Below, in pieces: positions 52,456-60,133 of a stretch of DNA of 64,000 nucleotides. The position numbers were made by a program, and so were the translations under genes. Origin of the DNA: Chryseobacterium oleae. GTDB lineage: Bacteria > Bacteroidota > Bacteroidia > Flavobacteriales > Weeksellaceae. Location of the stretch: NCBI RefSeq assembly GCF_900115055.1, contig NZ_FOVD01000001.1:372001-436000 (forward strand). The letters are read 5' to 3'. The notes below the pieces were generated by a model. That model did no database searches. It saw only the letters and a list, made by a program, of their open reading frames with translations, and was not told where the DNA came from. Numbering within the stretch: the first letter of the stretch is position 1; each line of letters begins with the position of its first letter.

Positions 52456-53009
52456 CAAGAAATCCTCTTCCTGATTCGACTTAAAGAAATAGGTGTAATT
52501 CCAATATAGGACGCAAGATATTTCAAAGGAATATGCTTGATATAATGAGGTTTGCTCTTAAGAAGGTATTCGTACAGATCCTGAGGGGTATTTTTGAGGA
52601 GAAGCATTTCTCTCTTCATCGCGGCATTCAGTTTTTTACTGAGGTAATAATTCTGCACAAAGCGGCAGTCAGGATTGACGGTAAACATTTTTTTCACCTC
52701 ATCCAGTTCTATTTCCCAGGCCAAACCTTTATCAATGGATTCAAAAACAGCTTCGGAAGATTTCTCTTTAGGACTCTCACCTACTACAAAGACATCTCCC
52801 GGAAAATAAAAATCCACGGAGATTTCCTGATCCAGATCTGCTATTTCCTTGATGTAAAACTTCCGGACAATGCCCTGCTCAACCAGATACACCTTATTCT
52901 CCTGAAATACTTTCTTCCTAGAAAATTCAAGCCTGACAAATTTTTCCCAGGCAGGATCTTCTCCGTCCATATTCAGATGCGAAAAAAGCGGTTTATTGAT
53001 GGTGGCCAA
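52455..53009 (-). CDS. Crp/Fnr-family transcriptional regulator
   Basis: A 184-aa regulator with a beta-roll sensing domain (about 15-110: FQENKVYLVEQGIVRKFYIK, VDFYFPGDVFVVGESPKEKS). The C-terminal helix-turn-helix is short (LKYLASYIGITPISLSRIRK). The cAMP pocket is not conserved. It is similar in plan to 20582-21172 but not closely related. It lies alone between a low-complexity region and the tandem repeat array, so no target genes are obvious. Confidence 0.92.
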   Translation of the reverse strand: MATINKPLFSHLNMDGEDPAWEKFVRLEFSRKKVFQENKVYLVEQGIVRKFYIKEIADLDQEISVDFYFPGDVFVVGESPKEKSSEAVFESIDKGLAWEIELDEVKKMFTVNPDCRFVQNYYLSKKLNAAMKREMLLLKNTPQDLYEYLLKSKPHYIKHIPLKYLASYIGITPISLSRIRKRIS

Positions 53010-53086
53010 TGGTGATGGTTTTAAACTGATGTTGACAGGATAAAAATAGTGTATTATTTGTAATTTTCACCTCCTATTTATAAGTT

Positions 53087-54190
53087 GGAATACCGCAAAG
53101 ACGCAAATTTCATGACAAAAACACGTTGTAAGGCGCAAAGATTTTATCTCCGATAAAATTGAGTACCGCCGTCATTGCGAGGAGCACAGCGACGAAGCAA
53201 TCTCAACACATCCCACTTGCTGAAAATCTTGGATTTTCTTGCGCCTTAAATATTCATACAGCTTATAAAGCCTTGCGCCTTTGCGATTACCCAACAGAAA
53301 AATTCCTTTTCAATAATTATTACCCTCAAACCTTATAGGTTTTAAAGACCTATAAGGTTTAGATCAGCAGCCAATAAAAACATAAACATCAGCACCATCT
53401 GCAAAATCTGCGCGATAAAGCATAAAACAAAAAAACTTCTATTTTTTATTTTTGGAACATCGCAAAGACGCAAATGATATGACAAAAACACGTTGTAAGG
53501 CGCAAAGATTTTATCTCCGATAAAATTGAGTACCGCCGTCATTGCGAGGAGCACAGCGACGAAGCAATCTCAACACATCCCACTTGCTGAAAATCTTTGA
53601 TTTTCTCGCGCCTTAAATATTCATACAGCTTATAAAGCCTTGCGCCTTTGCGATTCCCCAACAGAAAAACTCCTTCGATAATTATCACCCTCAAACCTTA
53701 TAGGTTTTAGAAACCTATAAGGTTTAGATCAACAGCCAATAAAACATAATCATCAGCACCATCTGCAAAATCTGCGCGATAAAACATAAAACAAACAAAA
53801 AAACTTCTCTTTTTATTGTTGGAACATCGCAAAGACGCAAATGATATGACAAAAACACGTTGTAAGGCGCAAAGATTTTATCTCCGATAAAATTGAGTAC
53901 CGCCGTCATTGCGAGGAACAAAGCGACGAAGCAATCTCACATCCCACTTGCTGAAAATCTTGGGTTTTCTTGCGCCTTAAATATTCACACAGCTTATAAA
54001 GCCTTGGGCCTTTGCGATTACCCAACAGAAAAATTCCTTTTAAATAATTATCACCCTCAAACCTTATAGGTTTTAAAAACCTATAAGGTTTAGATCAACA
54101 GCCAATAAAACATAATCATCAGCACCATCTGCAAAATCTGCGCGATATTTCTTTAATCATTTTCACATTACCATTCGGAGAGATACCACC
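53087..54190. repeat. Three tandem 367-bp repeats containing nested-palindrome elements
   Basis: The anchor CGCAAAGACGCAAAT starts at 53094, 53461 and 53828, giving two equal periods of 367 bases. Each unit has a 192-195-base element (ends ATCGCAAAGACGCAA and TTGCGCCTTTGCGAT; core CATTGCGAGGAGCACAGCGA or a close variant). A 170-base tail follows that includes ACCTTATAGGT / ACCTATAAGGT and ATCTGCAAAATCTGCGCG. The last unit ends with a tail shared with the 49.2-49.9 kb array. Open frames inside are artefacts of the repeat. Confidence 0.96.
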
Positions 54191-54207
54191 GTTGCTATTA
54201 TCCAACA

Positions 54208-54236
54208 AAAAAACTCAGCGATATGCCGAGTTTTTT
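54208..54236. terminator. Terminator downstream of the DUF6261 gene
   Basis: AAAAAACTCAGC pairs with GCCGAGTTTTTT (one G-U pair) and a 5-base loop. Confidence 0.88.
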
Positions 54237-54247
54237 ATTGATCATCT

Positions 54248-54949
54248 TTAAGATGGTTTTTCCGGTTTGGGCGGTACTATAGAAGAATTCTTCGCCGCCT
54301 TTACCAGCTCATTGTTATCTGTGTACAAAAGTGTCCAGTCCGGAACATCTTTCATGGCTGTCACCAGATTGATATACGATTTCAGGTTCTTTTCCAGATC
54401 CCTTCGGATAGACGACGCACTGGCCATTTGGCGAAGGTCACCATTGGCTTTAGCCTGTTCTGCAAACAAAATTTCAAAGGCTTCCTGCTTTGCCTTCATG
54501 TCTTCGTAGGCAACATCCAAGGAGAGATTAGCTGTTTTTTGTCTGTTATCTGAAATTTCCAGGGTTTCTACCAGCTTCTTCATTTGTGCCGTTTGTGAGG
54601 AATAGCTTAAACGGTCCAGATCCAGACCAAAAGTCTTGAATATTCCGTACAGATCTACTGCCAGCTGATAATTGGCCGCTGTGGGCAGCTTCCTGTAGCC
54701 GTTCAGAAAAGCTTTCAGACTGCTGTACGCAATATCCCTCTCCCGGTCCAAAGCGGCTACATCTTTTCCTTTTCCGCTATAGATCTGCTTGGTATACACT
54801 CCGTCGTACTCCGCATAAGAAGTCTGCAAAGCTGTCATAAGAGGATGATTGGTAATTACTGGATATTTCCCGGATTGAGAACTGGAAATAATTCTCTGAG
54901 CTAAAGTCGCAAGATCTTTAGTGCTCAGCTTGGTGAGTGAAATTTTCAT
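54248..54949 (-). CDS. DUF6261-type protein
   Basis: A 233-aa predicted helical protein of the DUF6261 type known from Bacteroidota. It begins MKISLTKLSTKDLATLAQRI, followed by YAEYDGVYTKQIYSGKGKDV, and ends SSIVPPKPEKPS with a proline-rich tail. There is no signal peptide and no membrane helix. The function is unknown. It is the last gene before the AT-rich reverse-transcriptase island and has its own terminator. Confidence 0.85.
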   Translation of the reverse strand: MKISLTKLSTKDLATLAQRIISSSQSGKYPVITNHPLMTALQTSYAEYDGVYTKQIYSGKGKDVAALDRERDIAYSSLKAFLNGYRKLPTAANYQLAVDLYGIFKTFGLDLDRLSYSSQTAQMKKLVETLEISDNRQKTANLSLDVAYEDMKAKQEAFEILFAEQAKANGDLRQMASASSIRRDLEKNLKSYINLVTAMKDVPDWTLLYTDNNELVKAAKNSSIVPPKPEKPS

Positions 54950-55284
54950 TTGTTTGTGTTTTTGGTTTCGGATTTAAATATATAAAAAACTTATAATGTG
55001 ACAAATAACCTTGAAATAAATATCAGGAGTTGTGCGGAAGGCTCTTGCAAGTTGTGGGAGACTTGGGGAGAAGTATAGAGGTTGCAAACAAGTTTATCTG
55101 TAATAAACTGTGATCTGCGTTGAGACTTTTTTTTATGTTTTTGAATTGTGGAGAAATTAGGGAGACTATAAACAGATTATTTTGAAAGAAGAGTTTTTGT
55201 TATGGAAAACCGTAATTTAATATCATTTTTTTTATATATTTTTAGAAATCATAAATATTGAATATTTTATGAACGAGCTGTTCC
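54950..55284. other. AT-rich region upstream of the RT operon, possible structured leader
   Basis: No gene is supported. Toward the right it becomes strongly A/T-rich. In the middle CTTGCAA and TTGCAAACAAG (about 55046 and 55082) could pair around a G-rich stretch with AGTTGTGGGAGACTTGGGGA. Many RT-based phage-defence loci carry an RNA next to the RT gene, so this region deserves attention, but a fold cannot be proved by eye. Confidence 0.45.
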
Positions 55285-55292
55285 TATATTTG
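55285..55292 (+). promoter_or_regulatory. -7 box TATATTTG of the RT operon
   Basis: A perfect TAnnTTTG box 27 bases before the TTG start of the RT gene. A TTG at 55258-55260 lies 24 bases upstream, slightly far for the -33 element. Confidence 0.65.
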
Positions 55293-55319
55293 AAACAAAA
55301 CTAATTTTCTTAAAAAAAA

Positions 55320-56831
55320 TTGAAAACATATCTAGATTACTGTAATGAAATAACCTCAATAGAACTTTATGATAGGTTAGTTGGTTGTGGCTTATTTGCC
55401 GAAAAAATACCAAACTTTCTAACAAGTCAGGAGTTTCTCGATTTTACTAGAACCTTAACATTTCCTTTTGAAGAAAAGCCGAAAGATTACATACGCTATT
55501 CAAATATGCGTAATATCAATATACCTCGTCCTTTGTCAATTCCTGAACCTTTCGCATATAGCAATCAATGTAAGACACTATCAGATAATTGGGATAAGAT
55601 AAAAAAACACTTCGAAGATAAAACTCAAAATGATGATTTCAAAATAAGCAGAATACACATTAGAAAAATGATTGATAAGTGTAACTTATTTGAAATGAAT
55701 TATAAGAATTTTTCTAAAGATGGGGAGCCAGAACAAAATATTGTTATTAAAAGTAGATATATTGCAAACGCTGATATTTCAAACTGTTTTCCTAGCATAT
55801 ATAGTCACTCTATCCCATGGGCGCTTGTTGGGAAAAGCTTTGCAAAAAGTAATAGAGCTTCAGCATTATGGTTTAATAAATTAGATTTTCACACTAGAAA
55901 TATAAAACATGGTGAAACAAATGGAGTACTTATCGGTCCACATGCATCAAATTTAATTTCTGAAATTATACTTGTTGCTATTGATCACGAATTAAGTTTA
56001 AGGGGATTTAAATACATAAGAAATGTTGACGATTACTCTTGTTATGTAAATTCATACGAAGAGTCAGAAAGGTTCTTTATTACATTATCTGAAGAATTAA
56101 AAAAATATGAACTTTCTTTAAATACGAAAAAATCTCAAATTCTTTCTTTACCACAAGCAACTGTAAAAAATTGGGTCACTAAACTAAATCACTTCAATTT
56201 TAATAATACTTATAGAGTTGGTCATAGAGAAGCAGTTAGAGTTAAAGAACTCAAAGGATTCATTGATTTCTGTATTGAGCTTATGATTGATGAAAATTTT
56301 GATGGTTCAATTATTAATTATGCTATTAAAATATTGTCGAATAAACATCTTGGTTTTAATGCAAAGGATTATTATTTAAAGCAGATACATCATTTAGTTC
56401 TTCTTTATCCATATTTAATACATTTATTAGAAGTAAATCTATTTGATCCGCACAAAATTGATAAAAATAAAATAAAAGAAATTGCAAAAGATATATATGA
56501 ATACGGACAACAAAAACGTTTTTTTGAAGCATGTTCCTATGCAGTATATTGGTCGTTAAGATATGATTTTGATCTTGATATCTCTTCTCTTAAGGAAGAT
56601 TCCATAAAATCAGAGGATTGCATTTTTATGCTAATTTCTTACCTATATCATAAGAAAACTAAAGCAAAATCCTATTTACAAGAATATAAAGATATAGCAA
56701 AGAAATTAAAAATAGATGATTTTGATAGGTACTGGCTTTATATTTATGAAGTATTACCTTGGCCAGAGCTTGCCGGCAACTATAGAATAATGAAAAAGAA
56801 TAAATTAACTTTTATAAAGTCTGGCTTTTAA
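55320..56831 (+). CDS. RNA-directed DNA polymerase (reverse transcriptase), candidate defence RT
   Basis: A 503-aa RT starting at TTG; an in-frame TAA lies 9 bases upstream and no ATG precedes the conserved core. RT motifs in order: IPRPLSIPEPFAYSNQC, then ADISNCFPSIYSHSIPWALV (catalytic Asp), GETNGVLIGPHASNLISEII, YIRNVDDYSCYV (catalytic Asp-Asp, with Asn instead of Tyr/Phe before VDD) and LSLNTKKSQILSLP. The C-terminal 200 residues (about 300-500) are helical without a known domain. There is no maturase, endonuclease or retron signature. It resembles the unknown-group/Abi-type RTs, some of which protect against phage. Composition is far more AT-rich than neighbours. It heads a four-gene operon. 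Confidence 0.92.
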   Translation: MKTYLDYCNEITSIELYDRLVGCGLFAEKIPNFLTSQEFLDFTRTLTFPFEEKPKDYIRYSNMRNINIPRPLSIPEPFAYSNQCKTLSDNWDKIKKHFEDKTQNDDFKISRIHIRKMIDKCNLFEMNYKNFSKDGEPEQNIVIKSRYIANADISNCFPSIYSHSIPWALVGKSFAKSNRASALWFNKLDFHTRNIKHGETNGVLIGPHASNLISEIILVAIDHELSLRGFKYIRNVDDYSCYVNSYEESERFFITLSEELKKYELSLNTKKSQILSLPQATVKNWVTKLNHFNFNNTYRVGHREAVRVKELKGFIDFCIELMIDENFDGSIINYAIKILSNKHLGFNAKDYYLKQIHHLVLLYPYLIHLLEVNLFDPHKIDKNKIKEIAKDIYEYGQQKRFFEACSYAVYWSLRYDFDLDISSLKEDSIKSEDCIFMLISYLYHKKTKAKSYLQEYKDIAKKLKIDDFDRYWLYIYEVLPWPELAGNYRIMKKNKLTFIKSGF

Positions 56832-56913
56832 TGTCCTCTTCTTCTCTGACGTGAGGTAAAATTGGAAGTTTCTTCTTTTCTATAACTACATAATTAATTA
56901 AAAAATTCATACA

Positions 56914-57249
56914 ATGACATCTACAATAGAACTTCTATCAAACAAGTTAATAGCAATCATTAAGAAGCCATATTTTACATCAAATGGATTACAAATTCAT
57001 TATCCTAATTTTTCAGATTATTTCTCCATTTCAAATGAAAAAGATGAAAAATCAGAATTTAGTTGTAAAATAGAAGATATTCAAATGGCCATTGATATAT
57101 TAGAGATAACAAATAGAAAATTGGAACTTCCTGAATTAAATAAAACTTTAACTACAGGACAGTTTTACAATGAGATATTATCAAATGAAATTAATATAGA
57201 TATGGATATATATCTTAATTATTTTAAATATTCAAAACACATAAATTAA
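56914..57249 (+). CDS. Small protein of unknown function in the RT operon
   Basis: A 111-aa protein of unknown function. It begins MTSTIELLSNKLIAIIKKPY, continues FTSNGLQIHYPNFSDYFSIS, and ends DIYLNYFKYSKHIN. A helical middle (CKIEDIQMAIDILEITNRKL) is likely. No signal peptide or membrane segment. It follows the RT by 82 bases and precedes the 58-aa gene by 6. It shares the AT-rich composition of the RT. Confidence 0.7.
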   Translation: MTSTIELLSNKLIAIIKKPYFTSNGLQIHYPNFSDYFSISNEKDEKSEFSCKIEDIQMAIDILEITNRKLELPELNKTLTTGQFYNEILSNEINIDMDIYLNYFKYSKHIN

Positions 57250-57255
57250 AAAATA

Positions 57256-57432
57256 ATGGAACAATTTGTAAAAGCAACATTAGATAATACAGCAAAAATT
57301 GGAAATGAAATTGAAATACTTAAAAGTGAGGTAAAAAAAATGAAAGCAGATATAAATACAATTTTAGATAATCAAAAAATAATTAATGAAAACATTTTAA
57401 AAGTACTGAACCATCTGAAATATAACCAATAA
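57256..57432 (+). CDS. 58-aa coiled-coil microprotein in the RT operon
   Basis: An ATG-TAA frame of 58 codons, six bases after the stop of the 111-aa gene. Residues about 15-55 have heptad spacing (IGNEIEILKSEVKKMKADIN, then TILDNQKIINENILKVLNHL), typical of a short coiled coil. No Cys or Trp. It could oligomerise or scaffold the RT or its partners. Frame, composition and spacing within the operon support it. Confidence 0.65.
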   Translation: MEQFVKATLDNTAKIGNEIEILKSEVKKMKADINTILDNQKIINENILKVLNHLKYNQ

Positions 57433-57450
57433 TAAAACTTAACGCATACT

Positions 57451-57861
57451 ATGATTCTAAAAAATGAGAAACTTCATAAAGAAATTTATGAAAAGATAAG
57501 TTCAATGTATGGAATCAAATTTAAAGCACAATTGAAAGATAGCCCGATTGAATTTTATAAGTTTTCGACATTGAATGATATAATTAGTGATAAAGAAAGT
57601 TACTTAATTATTTTCGCAAATAAAGAGAGTATAAAATTTAGAAATAAATCTGAGTTTCTAAAAGAATTCATGAATTATATTTATTGCAAAATTCTAGAAT
57701 TAGAAAATCAATTCAATGAACTAAACAATCGAGAATATAATGGTATGAAATATGACAAAAATAACATATTCATGCAACATGAAGAAATTGGAAATGGACA
57801 ATATAAATTAAATCAAATTCTAAAAAAATTTGAGACTTTTAAGAATAAAAAACAAGACTAA
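57451..57861 (+). CDS. Small protein of unknown function, last gene of the RT operon
   Basis: A 136-aa protein of unknown function. It begins MILKNEKLHKEIYEKISSMY, then KFKAQLKDSPIEFYKFSTLN, and ends with a helical Glu/Asn/Lys-rich part (FMNYIYCKILELENQFNELN, LNQILKKFETFKNKKQD). No membrane segment. It could be a toxin, an adaptor or an effector, but there is no motif to choose between these. It is followed by a shared terminator. Confidence 0.7.
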   Translation: MILKNEKLHKEIYEKISSMYGIKFKAQLKDSPIEFYKFSTLNDIISDKESYLIIFANKESIKFRNKSEFLKEFMNYIYCKILELENQFNELNNREYNGMKYDKNNIFMQHEEIGNGQYKLNQILKKFETFKNKKQD

Positions 57862-57866
57862 AATAA

Positions 57867-57892
57867 AAAAACCTGCCTCACGGCAGGTTTTT
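57867..57892. terminator. Bidirectional terminator between the RT operon and hutU
   Basis: An 11-bp perfect stem AAAAACCTGCC / GGCAGGTTTTT with a 4-base loop. Confidence 0.93.
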
Positions 57893-57907
57893 CTATATCT
57901 AAAGGTT

Positions 57908-59893
57908 TTAAAACAAACCCTCATCCACAAAATTCGGCAGCGTCACCTTCAGATTAGGTTCAGCTTCCATCGCTCTTTTAATGGCGAAAACAGCGCCTTC
58001 ATTTCTGGCCCAGCTTCTTCTGGAAATTCCGTTGTTCACATCCCAGAACAGCATGGATTTCAATCTTCTGTCGGCCTCTGCACTTCCGTCCAGCAGCATT
58101 CCGAAACCTCCGTTGATTACTTCGCCCCAGCCTACTCCGCCGCCGTTGTGGATAGAAACCCAGGTAGCACCTCGGAAACTGTCGCCAATCACGTTGTGAA
58201 TCGCCATATCTGCGGTAAATCTTGAACCGTCGTAGATATTGGAAGTCTCTCTGTAAGGGGAATCCGTACCGGAAACATCATGATGATCTCTTCCCAGCAC
58301 AACAGGTCCGATTTCTCCGTTTTTAATGGCATTGTTGAAGGCTTCAGCGATCTTCATTCTTCCCTCTGCATCAGCATAAAGGATTCTCGCCTGAGAACCT
58401 ACGACCAGTCTATTTTCCTGAGCCCCTTTGATCCACTGGATATTGTCTTTCATCTGCTGCTGGATCTCTTCAGGAGAGTTTTTCACCATCTCTTCCAATA
58501 CAGCACATGCGATATCATCAGTTTTCTGAAGATCTTCCGGATTTCCGCTCGCACATACCCAACGGAACGGTCCGAAACCGTAATCGAAGCACATAGGCCC
58601 CATAATATCCTGAACATAGCTCGGATATTTAAATTCTCTTCCTAAGGTTGGATTTTCGGCCATTACATCTGCTCCGGCTCTGGAAGCTTCCAGTAAAAAG
58701 GCATTTCCATAGTCAAAGAAATAAGTTCCTTTCTGTGTATGTTTATTGATGGCTGCAGCGTGTCTTCTTAGGGTTTCCTGAACTTTTTCTTTGAACAATT
58801 CAGGTTCTTCAGCCATCATTCTGTTTGATTCCTCAAAACTCTGTCCGGCAGGATAATATCCACCAGCCCACGGATTGTGAAGCGACGTCTGATCTGATCC
58901 GATATCTATTTTTAAGTTTTTCTCGTCAAATTTCTCCCAAACCTCAACAATATTTCCAAGGTAAGCCAGGGAAACGGTTTCTTTATTTTCCTGAGCTTTT
59001 CTTACTCTATCGATCAGTTCATCTATATTCTCATAAATCTCATTCACCCATTTCTGGTCGTGACGAATCTTGGTGATCTTAGGATTCACTTCAGCACATA
59101 CCGTGATACAACCGGCAATATTTCCGGCTTTTGGCTGTGCACCGCTCATTCCTCCCAATCCGGAAGTCACGAAAAGTCCTCCTTTAGGTTCTTTTTTAAT
59201 TTTTCTGAAAGCATTCAGCACAGTGATGGTTGTACCGTGAACAATTCCCTGCGGACCAATGTACATATAGCTTCCCGCCGTCATTTGCCCATATTGCGTA
59301 ACGCCTAAGGCATTGAATTTCTCCCAATCATCCGGCTTGGAATAATTAGGAATCATCATTCCGTTCGTTACCACTACTCTCGGTGCATCTTTATGTGATG
59401 GGAAAAGGCCCATCGGATGACCGGAATACATGGTTAAAGTCTGTTCATCTGTCATTTCAGACAGATACTTCATGGTCAGAAGATATTGTGCCCAGTTGGA
59501 AAAAACAGCTCCGTTTCCTCCGTACGTAATCAGTTCGTGAGGGTGCTGTGCCACTGCATAATCCAGATTGTTCTGGATCATCAGCATAATGGCTTTTGCC
59601 TGCTCAGACTTTCCGGGATAATCCGCAATCGATCTTGCCTTCATTTCATAATCCGGACGGAAACGGTACATATAAATTCTCCCATATTTTTCCAGCTCTT
59701 CCCTGAATTCAGGTAAAAGCTCCGCATGAAACTGAGGCTCGAAATAACGCAAAGCATTCTTCAGAGCAAGCTTTTTCTCTTCCTCCCCTAAAATTTCTTT
59801 ACGCTTCGGTGCATGATTGATATTGGTTTCGTATGGTTTAGGCTGTGGCAGCTGATTTGGAATCCCCTGCTGTATCTGTTCTTGAAATGTCAT
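57908..59893 (-). CDS. hutU: Urocanate hydratase
   Basis: A 661-aa NAD+-dependent enzyme that hydrates urocanate to imidazolonepropionate in histidine degradation. It is longer than the roughly 555-aa proteobacterial form, as is usual in Bacteroidota. Key pieces are LITYGGNGAVFSNWAQYLLT, TMYSGHPMGLFPSHKDAPRV, MTAGSYMYIGPQGIVHGTTI, SGLGGMSGAQPKAGNIAGC, GSDQTSLHNPWAGGYYP, GRDHHDVSGTDSPYRET and HNGGGVGWGEVINGGFG. It is monocistronic here; hutH, hutI and hutG are not in view. The 3' end shares a terminator with the RT operon. Confidence 0.97.
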   Translation of the reverse strand: MTFQEQIQQGIPNQLPQPKPYETNINHAPKRKEILGEEEKKLALKNALRYFEPQFHAELLPEFREELEKYGRIYMYRFRPDYEMKARSIADYPGKSEQAKAIMLMIQNNLDYAVAQHPHELITYGGNGAVFSNWAQYLLTMKYLSEMTDEQTLTMYSGHPMGLFPSHKDAPRVVVTNGMMIPNYSKPDDWEKFNALGVTQYGQMTAGSYMYIGPQGIVHGTTITVLNAFRKIKKEPKGGLFVTSGLGGMSGAQPKAGNIAGCITVCAEVNPKITKIRHDQKWVNEIYENIDELIDRVRKAQENKETVSLAYLGNIVEVWEKFDEKNLKIDIGSDQTSLHNPWAGGYYPAGQSFEESNRMMAEEPELFKEKVQETLRRHAAAINKHTQKGTYFFDYGNAFLLEASRAGADVMAENPTLGREFKYPSYVQDIMGPMCFDYGFGPFRWVCASGNPEDLQKTDDIACAVLEEMVKNSPEEIQQQMKDNIQWIKGAQENRLVVGSQARILYADAEGRMKIAEAFNNAIKNGEIGPVVLGRDHHDVSGTDSPYRETSNIYDGSRFTADMAIHNVIGDSFRGATWVSIHNGGGVGWGEVINGGFGMLLDGSAEADRRLKSMLFWDVNNGISRRSWARNEGAVFAIKRAMEAEPNLKVTLPNFVDEGLF

Positions 59894-59984
59894 ATTGCTA
59901 TTTAGTTCAATGTTTAGAATTCAACTTTTTGAAGTTTTAAAGATATTCAAATTAGAAAATATAGGCAAGGGAATTTGATGCGGT

Positions 59985-60040
59985 GTTGATGCGGTGATTG
60001 GGTGATGTGATGATGTGCGGATGTGGGGATAGGTTAATTA
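59985..60040. repeat. Low-complexity GATGCGGTGTTGATGCGGTG words
   Basis: GATGCGGTG appears twice and GTGATG-type words follow (GGGTGATGTGATGATGTGCG, then GATGTGGGG). It is a short intergenic stretch upstream of hutU with no gene. Confidence 0.8.
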
Positions 60041-60073
60041 TATGATGTGGAGGAATGTCAACCTATTTCTGGA

Positions 60074-60113
60074 GATAAAAAAACACCCCCATCTTTTCAT
60101 ATTGAGGATGTTT
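60074..60113 (-). terminator. Terminator after the T9SS repeat protein
   Basis: On the minus strand AAACATCCTC pairs with GGGGGTGTTT (G-U pairs), followed by seven T. Confidence 0.82.
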
Positions 60114-60133
60114 AAAGTATTACAAAAAATCAT

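Noticed and set aside
53342-53921. Two similar minus-strand frames of 65-70 aa (MLLAMTAVLNFIGDKIF type)
   Set aside because: They are translations of the 367-bp repeat units and have no independent support.
53087-54190. CRISPR array
   Set aside because: The repeat unit is 367 bases, there are no short repeats with unique spacers, and no cas genes are near.
55320-56831. Retron or group II intron RT
   Set aside because: No msr/msd-like inverted repeats were recognised, there is no retron VTG motif, and there is no maturase or endonuclease domain.
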